Assembly (NCBI GenBank): GCA_019114885.1 | Contig: DXEQ01000031.1 | Coordinates: 1-20,022, forward strand | Direction of reading: 5' to 3' | Length of the DNA stretch: 20,022 bases | Source of the DNA: Candidatus Anaerobutyricum stercoripullorum | GTDB lineage: Bacteria > Bacillota > Clostridia > Lachnospirales > Lachnospiraceae | Shown: positions 7,332-13,546 of the stretch, in pieces | Numbering within the stretch: the stretch's first letter is position 1 | Layout: every line of letters begins with the position of its first letter | Made by a program: the position numbers and the translations under genes | The notes under the pieces: generated by a model | What the model saw: only the letters and a program-made list of their open reading frames with translations | Told to the model about the DNA's origin: nothing | Database searches by the model: none

Positions 7332-8282
7332 CTATAATCCCCACCTGTCTAACGCCGCTCCATTGAGATAATGATAATGAATGCCCTGCGCATACTTCTT
7401 TTGTTCCATCAGCGTTTTCCACTCTTCCATGAGCTTCCACCAGCTGCATCCCCAGTTGCAGAATGCCGAATCCCGCTCCGGTATCCTGGCAAACAGCCGC
7501 TCCACAGCGATATCCGGCCGGAGCAGCGCGATGAATTCCGCCAGCCGCTCAAGGTATTCCTCTTTTTCGCATACGCTTATTCTACCATTTCTGTATTCCT
7601 GATACAACACAGATTTTTTAGGAATATACAACGAGTGGAGCTTCACCATGGACACCGGCAGAGCAGACAGAATCCGGGCGGACTCTCTGGCGTCCTCCAT
7701 GGTATCCCCGGGCAGATTCAGGATCATATGTACGCAGACCGGAAAGCCGAACGGAGCCGCCGAAAGCACCGCATCCAGAAATTCTGCCAGCCCATGTCCC
7801 CGGTTGACTGCCCGAAGGGTGTGATAATTGACAGTCTGAAGACCGAGTTCCAGAGAGATCTCCAGCCCTGTCTCCTCCTTAAGCGCCGCCATGGCTTCCA
7901 GGTAATCTCTTCTGATACAATCCGGCCGGGTAGACAGGCAGAGTTCCACCACATCTTCCACCGCTGCCGCCTCCCGCAGATAGGACATCAGCTGCGGGAG
8001 AGGAAGAAATGTATTGGTATAATTCTGAAAATAAGCGATAAACTTTCCGGCGTGATACCGTTTTTCCACCTTGATCCGGGACGCCGCCAGCTGTTCGCGC
8101 ACTGACATGCCGGCGTCCGCCGCCTCAAAACCCGTCCCCTCCTCAGCACAAAAAGTACAGCCGGCGCCTTCCTTTCGATTGGGACAGGATACCGGCAGAT
8201 TGACCGGGAGCTTATAGACTTTCTCCCCATATTTCTTTTTCAGATATTCACTGTAAGAATAATAGATTCTGTTTTCTGTCAT
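7332..8282 (-). CDS. Radical SAM protein, YhcC/TIGR01212 type
   Basis: The 316-residue protein carries an N-terminal radical SAM cluster, C33-x8-C42-x2-C45 (CPNRKEGAGCTFC), which would bind a 4Fe-4S cluster and use S-adenosylmethionine. The following YFQNYTNTF, ELCLSTRPDC, LELGLQTVNYHTL and HMILNLPGDT are typical of the YhcC-like subgroup, as is the GCSWWKLMEEWK-type C terminus. This group is related to Elp3-like enzymes, but its substrate was not known to me. GAAGGA lies 8 bases before the ATG. An extended -10 promoter candidate lies about 85 bases upstream, and the HlyD-like gene follows after two bases. Confidence 0.88.
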   Translation of the reverse strand: MTENRIYYSYSEYLKKKYGEKVYKLPVNLPVSCPNRKEGAGCTFCAEEGTGFEAADAGMSVREQLAASRIKVEKRYHAGKFIAYFQNYTNTFLPLPQLMSYLREAAAVEDVVELCLSTRPDCIRRDYLEAMAALKEETGLEISLELGLQTVNYHTLRAVNRGHGLAEFLDAVLSAAPFGFPVCVHMILNLPGDTMEDARESARILSALPVSMVKLHSLYIPKKSVLYQEYRNGRISVCEKEEYLERLAEFIALLRPDIAVERLFARIPERDSAFCNWGCSWWKLMEEWKTLMEQKKYAQGIHYHYLNGAALDRWGL

Positions 8283-8364
8283 TATATTTTTCCTTCACCT
8301 GTAAATACTCAGAGCTTCTTTGCTCCTCCACACCGCCGCGGACTGCATCCCGCCCGGAGGGCTT

Positions 8365-8373
8365 TTTATATCA
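8365..8373 (-). promoter_or_regulatory. Extended -10 promoter candidate for the radical SAM operon
   Basis: TGA-TATAAA on the minus strand (8373-8365) is an extended -10 element just downstream of the preceding terminator. I see no good -35 box. It could drive the radical SAM, HlyD-like, yggS and sepF genes. Confidence 0.4.
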
Positions 8374-8397
8374 TGGAAATTCCACAGAAATTCCGCT

Positions 8398-8487
8398 GAA
8401 AAAAGGGTGTTCCAAAAATTCGGCTGCCAGGCAGTTCCCTTCACCGAAACACTCGGCCGGCTGGCATTCTCCTTCTTGTAACACCCT
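8398..8487 (-). terminator. Complex nested terminator downstream of the small P-loop gene
   Basis: An outer stem AGGGTGTT (8487-8480) with AACACCCT (8411-8404) is followed by six Ts (8404-8399). Its roughly 68-base interior folds further: TGCCAG (8466-8461) with CTGGCA (8430-8425), and inside that CCGA (8456-8453) with TCGG (8447-8444). This is far larger than an ordinary terminator loop. It could be a terminator carrying a structured insert, a small RNA or a dispersed repeat. The rest of the gene-free stretch 8283-8591 holds only the promoter candidate above and a short GCCC-TCC-GGGC hairpin. Confidence 0.65.
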
Positions 8488-8591
8488 CATAGTTTTGTCC
8501 ATGCTCCCTTATTGCCCCCACCATCCAGTGTAAAGGCGGCTTCCGGTAACATGACTGTTCGTTCTTTGTTATGTACGCCCGCTATGCTCTC

Positions 8592-9008
8592 CTATAAAGA
8601 AACGGTGACATACTGCTGTACGGATTCCGGCATATCATCCTTCTCGGCAGATGCACTGATCACGAAATCTACATCGTACTTCTCAGATAATACGTTGAGC
8701 TTCGCTACCGCATAATCCAGATTACCGTCAATGCATGCTGTAGTCAGGAAGCTGTCCAGATAGATCTTATCCAGGTCATGATCCTGAGATAAGATACCGG
8801 CAATGAATCCGATGAACATGTCTGTATTCTCAATATTGAACTCAGGAACCACAATAAGACGAATCTGATTGCTCAATTCATACATATGTTTATTATTCTT
8901 GTCCAGGTATACAATCGTACCCTTAGTGAGCTTGATATCATCATTGACCTTCTGAATTAAAATCTTGGTTTTACCGTGTCCTTTCAGTCCTGCAATAATT
9001 TCAATCAT
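8592..9008 (-). CDS. Small P-loop NTPase-like protein of unknown function
   Basis: The 138-residue protein begins with beta strand IEIIAG and a Walker A motif GLKGHGKT (residues 7-14). Later strands are IVYLD (32-36), LIVVPEF (51-57), a Walker B-like KIYLDS (81-86) and VDFVISAS (113-120), an arrangement resembling a minimal RecA-like fold. As I recall, relatives in Lachnospiraceae are automatically labelled twitching motility PilT, but no pilus gene is near and the protein is far shorter than PilT (about 340), so I do not adopt that name. AAGGAGG lies 9 bases before the ATG. It stands alone with its own promoter and terminator, suggesting independent control. Confidence 0.85.
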   Translation of the reverse strand: MIEIIAGLKGHGKTKILIQKVNDDIKLTKGTIVYLDKNNKHMYELSNQIRLIVVPEFNIENTDMFIGFIAGILSQDHDLDKIYLDSFLTTACIDGNLDYAVAKLNVLSEKYDVDFVISASAEKDDMPESVQQYVTVSL

Positions 9009-9042
9009 CTTTATGTCCTCCTTATATTAAAATCCTACATAC

Positions 9043-9071
9043 ATTATAGTTGAAATGACGTAAAATCACAA
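9043..9071 (-). promoter_or_regulatory. Sigma-A promoter of the small P-loop gene
   Basis: On the minus strand TTGTGA (9071-9066) and a perfect TATAAT (9048-9043) are separated by exactly 17 bases. The predicted transcript starts near 9036, close to the AAGGAGG ribosome binding site. The -35 box begins 8 bases past the preceding carboxypeptidase stop codon. Confidence 0.85.
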
Positions 9072-9079
9072 CCATTAAT

Positions 9080-10060
9080 TCAATCATTCACAATATTTTC
9101 TAACAATTCTGTCATGGAACGATACAGATCATCGTGGGTCTCCGCGCCCATCACCACAGAAAAGAAACGCTCTCCCGCTTCATTTTCCGACATGAGTATC
9201 AGGCAGGACTTCGCGATGGAGGTCGTACCTGTCTTGCCTCCATACACAGTCACTCCCTCCGGAACCGGATAGGTGTTCAGGAGAAACTCATCGGTGCTCT
9301 GCATGTATTCACTGACCTCCCGGCCGTCCGCCGTCGTATAGGTCATCGTATAATCTTTATTGGAAACAATATCCACAAAGGTATCATATTTGACCGCCTC
9401 TTTGAATATCAGATACAGATCGTAAGCCGTCGTATAATGATCGTCGTCGTGAAGGCCGTGCGGATTGACAAAATGTGTGTGGGTCGCCCCCAGTTCTCTG
9501 GCCTTCTCGTTCATCATATCCACAAACTTTTCCTCGCTTCCGGCGATGTATTCCGCCAGGAGCACGGCACAGTCGTTGGCTGACTTGACCAGAAGTCCAT
9601 GGAATGCCTCGTCCACCGTCAGAGTATCTCCTTTGGAGAGGGTGGTCACAACGGCACCGTCTTCCCCCAGGTCGATATCATGGTCCAGTGTGATCTCGTC
9701 ATCCAGATTGCCATGCTCCAGCACAAGAAGCGCTGTCATGACCTTTGTGGTGCTGGCCGGATATACCCGCTCAAAACAGCGGTGAGACTTGAGAACCTTC
9801 CCCGTGCTGTCATTGATGAGCAGATCGGCGTAATCGCTGCTCAGATAGCCCGGCGTATTCTCTTCTTCTTTGGAAAGAACGGCCAGATCGGCTGCCATTC
9901 CTTCCATCTCTTCCGTCTGCTCTTCTTTTTGTCCCTCATAATACGATTCGTAAGAATCTGTGATCTGAAAAGGATTCCGGATACATCCGGTTACGGCCAC
10001 ACTCAGCATGACCAGTGCCAAAATCCAGCCCATACGGGCAAATATTCGTTTCTGTCTCAT
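9080..10060 (-). CDS. D-alanyl-D-alanine carboxypeptidase (peptidase S11), lipoprotein
   Basis: A DacA/DacF-like penicillin-binding protein that would trim the terminal D-Ala from peptidoglycan stem peptides. All three active-site motifs are present: S103-T-T-K106, S160-A-N162 and K276-T-G278. The N terminus is a lipoprotein signal: basic MRQKR, a hydrophobic stretch, and lipobox VTGC with C26, so the mature enzyme is probably attached to the outer face of the membrane rather than by the usual C-terminal helix. A short acidic linker (about 40-70) follows. At 326 residues it lacks most of the C-terminal domain seen in DacA. It lies 82 bases after mgsA, extending the wall-synthesis theme. Confidence 0.92.
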   Translation of the reverse strand: MRQKRIFARMGWILALVMLSVAVTGCIRNPFQITDSYESYYEGQKEEQTEEMEGMAADLAVLSKEEENTPGYLSSDYADLLINDSTGKVLKSHRCFERVYPASTTKVMTALLVLEHGNLDDEITLDHDIDLGEDGAVVTTLSKGDTLTVDEAFHGLLVKSANDCAVLLAEYIAGSEEKFVDMMNEKARELGATHTHFVNPHGLHDDDHYTTAYDLYLIFKEAVKYDTFVDIVSNKDYTMTYTTADGREVSEYMQSTDEFLLNTYPVPEGVTVYGGKTGTTSIAKSCLILMSENEAGERFFSVVMGAETHDDLYRSMTELLENIVND

Positions 10061-10142
10061 ATGCTTCTCTTTTCGTTATCGTCTATTTTCGACACATTTT
10101 AAGAAATGTACGAAGGACGCGCCATCTCCGTCCCATCGCCTG

Positions 10143-10538
10143 TTAACGATACATCTCCCGCCACTCCAGATCGCCGCGGTCCAGCGCGAGCACCAAAAGC
10201 TCCGCCGTGGCCAGATTCGTGGCCAGCGGGATATTATGCATATCGCACAGACGCATCACGTTAAACAGATCCGGTTCATGTGTCTTCTGGTTCAGAGGGT
10301 CTCTCAAAAAAATCACCATATCGATCAGATTGTGTTCAATCTGTGAGCCCAGCTGCTGTTCTCCACCCAGCGAGCCCGCCAGATATTTATGCACAGTCAG
10401 GTTGGTCACTTCTTCAATCAGCCTTCCGGTTGTCGCAGTTGCAAATAATTCGTGTTTGTTCAATATACCTCGGTACGCGATGCAGAAGTTCTGCATCAGT
10501 TTCTTCTTGCCGTCATGTGCAATCAATCCTACGTTCAT
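10143..10538 (-). CDS. mgsA: Methylglyoxal synthase, with Glu at the catalytic Asp position
   Basis: MgsA converts dihydroxyacetone phosphate to methylglyoxal and phosphate, a glycolytic bypass used under phosphate limitation or sugar overload. The 131-residue protein has IAHDGKK at the N terminus, the phosphate-binding TATTG, and VIFLRDPLN, HEPD and NIPLATN. Known members have GGDQQ with the catalytic base (Asp71 in E. coli); here it is GGEQQ, with Glu60. The usual TGTTG is TATTG. The ATG at 10538 follows AGGAGG by 7 bases; a TTG one codon earlier is unlikely. It lies 16 bases after rodA, so it is co-transcribed with the shape genes. Confidence 0.92.
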   Translation of the reverse strand: MNVGLIAHDGKKKLMQNFCIAYRGILNKHELFATATTGRLIEEVTNLTVHKYLAGSLGGEQQLGSQIEHNLIDMVIFLRDPLNQKTHEPDLFNVMRLCDMHNIPLATNLATAELLVLALDRGDLEWREMYR

Positions 10539-10554
10539 CAAAACCCCTCCTAAG

Positions 10555-11673
10555 TTAATAATGTCGTTGTAAACCGATATTCAGCACCAGCCCGATTCCC
10601 GCCATACAGCTCAGCAGCGAAGTCAGCCCGTAGCTCATAAACGGAAGCGTCAAACCGGTATTCGGGAGAAAATGTGTCGCCACCCCGATATTGATAAAAG
10701 TCTGGAATCCGATCCAGGCGGCCACTCCCGACGCAATGAGTCTTCCACTCATATTTTTGGCACGTTGCGCTATTATTAAACATTGTATCACTACTATCGC
10801 AAATAATGCAATAACAATCATGCTTCCGATGAAACCGGCTTCCTCACCGATCACAGAAAAGATAAAGTCTGTCTGCTGTTCTGAAACCAGACCGGTATCC
10901 GTCACCGACACTTCGGAAATAGTGTTATTGTTCAGTCCCTTTCCGTAAAGCTGCCCGGAACCGATGGCCATCTCAGAGTTCTCCTGCTGATATGCCGTGG
11001 TATCCGCATACTCAGAAGGATTCAGAAAAGTCATGATCCTCGTCACCTGATAAGGGCGGAGCAGGATCTGGTTCGGCGTCTGGATATACCACAGAAACAG
11101 CGCCATCAGAGGGATTCCGATGATGATGCATCGGCGGATGAGCTTGCCGTCCAGACCGCCCACAAAGATAACCGCCAGCAGCATAACTGTGATATCGATG
11201 GTCGTGGACAGATCCGGCTGCATCACCACAAGCAGAAGCGGGACTGCGCAAAGGCCCGCCAGCCGGAGGAGATTCTTCCAGCTGTTAAAATCCTCTTCAT
11301 GCTCCTGGATATAGACCGCCACAAAAATGATCATAATGATCTTCGTAAATTCTGATGGCTGTATTCTGGTAAAACCCAGATTGAGCCATCGCTGCGCGCC
11401 GCCGACAGAGACTCCAACGAACGGAACCTTCACCAAAAGCAGCAGCACGATATTCAACGCATACAGTATTCTGCTGAAATCACAGATAAAATTATAATTG
11501 ATGACCGAGAGGGCAAACATCACTGCCGCGCCCAGCAGCAGTCCGAGAAACTGCCGTCCGGTGTAAGAGCTGTCGGCGCTGTTGATAAATAACACACCCA
11601 GGCCACACAAGATGACCACAACGAGGACCAGCACCCAATTATAATTCTTAAACTGGTATTTCTGTCTTAACAT
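10555..11673 (-). CDS. rodA: RodA-type SEDS peptidoglycan glycosyltransferase
   Basis: RodA polymerises lipid II into glycan strands during side-wall growth, working with a class B PBP. The 372-residue protein has about ten hydrophobic segments and the SEDS signatures: RIQPSEFTK (about residues 110-120), a long extracellular loop, EQQTDFIFSVIGEE, and GLTLPFMSYGLTS near the C terminus. AGGAGG lies 6 bases before the ATG. Its location with mreBCD and an mrdA-like PBP favours RodA over the division paralogue FtsW, although placement after minE alone would not decide it. Confidence 0.93.
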   Translation of the reverse strand: MLRQKYQFKNYNWVLVLVVVILCGLGVLFINSADSSYTGRQFLGLLLGAAVMFALSVINYNFICDFSRILYALNIVLLLLVKVPFVGVSVGGAQRWLNLGFTRIQPSEFTKIIMIIFVAVYIQEHEEDFNSWKNLLRLAGLCAVPLLLVVMQPDLSTTIDITVMLLAVIFVGGLDGKLIRRCIIIGIPLMALFLWYIQTPNQILLRPYQVTRIMTFLNPSEYADTTAYQQENSEMAIGSGQLYGKGLNNNTISEVSVTDTGLVSEQQTDFIFSVIGEEAGFIGSMIVIALFAIVVIQCLIIAQRAKNMSGRLIASGVAAWIGFQTFINIGVATHFLPNTGLTLPFMSYGLTSLLSCMAGIGLVLNIGLQRHY

Positions 11674-11688
11674 GTAAGCCTCCTAATC

Positions 11689-11964
11689 TCATCGGTGAAA
11701 GCGGACCTCTTTGATCGGAATATTGGCATAGAGTGCCGGTCCGTTTCCTCCTCCGGCCTCTGTCTCTGTCTGGGTGATCTGGATATCCAGTCCCTGCGTG
11801 TCAATCTCCATATATTTGGAGATGACTTCGATGATATCGTTTTTGATCATCTCCATTGTTTCCGGTGAGCAGCTCGCGCGGTCAGAGACCAGAACAAGCT
11901 TCAGCCGGTCTTTTGCCATTGTCCCCGATGACCTTTTTCTGAAAAATGTATCTATGAACCCCAT
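11689..11964 (-). CDS. minE: Cell division topological specificity factor MinE
   Basis: MinE stimulates the MinD ATPase, drives Min oscillation and restricts MinC inhibition to the poles. The 91-residue length is typical. The N terminus (GFIDTFFRKR) is the membrane-binding amphipathic segment; the AKDRLKLVLVSDR strand/helix contacts MinD; the C-terminal half (about 35-91) is the dimerisation domain ending in NIPIKEVRF. AAAGGAGG precedes the ATG, 14 bases after minD. MinE is found in many Clostridia, whereas Bacillus uses DivIVA/MinJ instead. Confidence 0.95.
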   Translation of the reverse strand: MGFIDTFFRKRSSGTMAKDRLKLVLVSDRASCSPETMEMIKNDIIEVISKYMEIDTQGLDIQITQTETEAGGGNGPALYANIPIKEVRFHR

Positions 11965-11978
11965 GTGTCCTTCCTCCT

Positions 11979-12770
11979 TTAGTAACCCCTCTTAAATATA
12001 TTGAAGATCTTTTTGAAAATCCCATCCACATCGAATTCCATAAATGGTACTTCCTCTCCGACAATACGGCGGCAGATGTTCTCAAAAGCGCGGCCAGCCT
12101 GCGTATCTTTTCCCACCAGCGGTTCCCCCTCATTGGTTGCCACAACAATACTCTCGTCATCCGGCACCACGCCGATCAGATCGATGGCCAGGATATCAAT
12201 GACGTCGTCCACAGACATCATATCGCCCCGTTTTACCATGTCCATGCGGATACGGTTGATCACCAGATCGATCCGCTTCAGATCATTGGCTTCCAGAAGA
12301 CCGATGATCCGGTCCGCGTCGCGGATGGCGGAAACTTCCGGCGTCGTCACGATGAGCGCGCGGTCCGCTCCGGATATCGCATTCTTGAATCCCTGCTCAA
12401 TGCCGGCCGGGCAGTCAAGCAGTATGTAATCAAACTCCTCCCGGAGCTCGTCTACCAGTTTGCGCATCTGTTCCGGATTCACGGAACTTTTGTCTCTTGT
12501 CTGCGCAGAAGGAAGTAAAAAGAGATTGGAGTATCTTTTATCTTTGATCATTGCCTGCTTGATCCTGCAATTGCCCTCGATCACGTCCACAAGATTATAT
12601 ACGATCCTGTTCTCCAGTCCCATGACCACATCCAGATTCCGCAGTCCGATGTCCGTATCGATCATGACAACCTTTTTGCCCATTTTTGCAAGTCCCGTAC
12701 CAATGTTGGCTGTGGTCGTAGTTTTTCCCACGCCGCCTTTTCCTGATGTAATTACAATTACTTCACTCAT
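11979..12770 (-). CDS. minD: Septum site-determining ATPase MinD
   Basis: MinD is a membrane-binding ATPase that recruits MinC and responds to MinE. The 263-residue protein has the deviant Walker A GKGGVGKTT (residues 10-18), MIDTDIGLRNLD (switch I region), LLDCPAG (switch II) and NRIRMDMVKRGDM. The C terminus GIFKKIFNIFKRGY is the amphipathic membrane-targeting helix. The ATG at 12770 is chosen because AGGAG lies 7 bases upstream; a TTG two codons earlier is less likely. It lies 21 bases after minC. Confidence 0.97.
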   Translation of the reverse strand: MSEVIVITSGKGGVGKTTTTANIGTGLAKMGKKVVMIDTDIGLRNLDVVMGLENRIVYNLVDVIEGNCRIKQAMIKDKRYSNLFLLPSAQTRDKSSVNPEQMRKLVDELREEFDYILLDCPAGIEQGFKNAISGADRALIVTTPEVSAIRDADRIIGLLEANDLKRIDLVINRIRMDMVKRGDMMSVDDVIDILAIDLIGVVPDDESIVVATNEGEPLVGKDTQAGRAFENICRRIVGEEVPFMEFDVDGIFKKIFNIFKRGY

Positions 12771-12791
12771 CTTCAATCTCCTTTTATTTCC

Positions 12792-13532
12792 TTAACTGAT
12801 ACTTATCTCACTGATCAGCGATCTTGTGATCGTCTCAATAAAAATACTGTCGTTTTCCACAAATGCCAGTTTTGCTTCCAGCTGTTTCTGGTTTTTCTTT
12901 TTCTTTGTTTTTTTCACCTTCTGATCCGGGGATCTGGCGATACAGTCGCCGATCTGAATCTGCATGGGTTCCATCATCAGTGAAGCCACGAAGGCTCCTC
13001 TGTCCCCGGGATAACCGGCATAGACCGTTCCTTTCAGACAGCCCAGGACGACGACATTGCCTCCGGCAATGATCTGGGCTCCCGGATTGATATCCCCCAG
13101 AACAACGATACTGCCGTCCACTTCTATCTTCTGTCCGGACCGGAGCGTTCCCCGATAAAACTGACCGTTCTTACCTACCAGATTCTCCGGAAATTCAATT
13201 CCTCCCGGCAGTTCTTCTTCCGTCTCCTCTTCTTCCCTCACGTCAGACAAAGCTTCCGCGAATTCCGTCTCCACGGCCTTGCCCCCGTTGATAATATAAC
13301 TGATTCGAAGGCCGCTGTTCTCCACGATGGTATCTACCAGTAAATTCTGTTCTCCCTGTGTAAGATCTCTTCCCTCAAAGCTTACTGCGATAGACTGGCT
13401 GAAGTCAAAGAACCGGATGGATTCTCTGAACTTCTCCGCCACTTCGCGTAGTAGTTCCTCAAAAGGAAGGGCAGGATTCAGCACAATCTGAAATCCGTAC
13501 TTATTTCCTTTGATGATAACGGAACTTTTCAT
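12792..13532 (-). CDS. minC: Septum site-determining protein MinC
   Basis: MinC inhibits FtsZ polymerisation away from midcell when recruited by MinD. The 246-residue protein has an N-terminal FtsZ-inhibiting domain (about 1-100), an acidic linker (about 98-112) and a C-terminal beta-helix (about 120-200) with the conserved R131-S-G-Q134 MinD-interaction motif and repeated glycine turns. Unusually, a lysine-rich run, KVKKTKKKKNQK (205-216), separates this helix from a C-terminal tail of about 30 residues. AGGAGG precedes the ATG, 14 bases after the PBP gene. Confidence 0.93.
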   Translation of the reverse strand: MKSSVIIKGNKYGFQIVLNPALPFEELLREVAEKFRESIRFFDFSQSIAVSFEGRDLTQGEQNLLVDTIVENSGLRISYIINGGKAVETEFAEALSDVREEEETEEELPGGIEFPENLVGKNGQFYRGTLRSGQKIEVDGSIVVLGDINPGAQIIAGGNVVVLGCLKGTVYAGYPGDRGAFVASLMMEPMQIQIGDCIARSPDQKVKKTKKKKNQKQLEAKLAFVENDSIFIETITRSLISEISIS

Positions 13533-13546
13533 AATTCCTCCTGTTT

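Noticed and set aside
8355..8370. Plus-strand terminator GCCC-GGA-GGGC followed by Ts
   Set aside because: The stem is only 4 bp and no plus-strand gene or RNA precedes it; the T-rich part is better read as the minus-strand -10 element.
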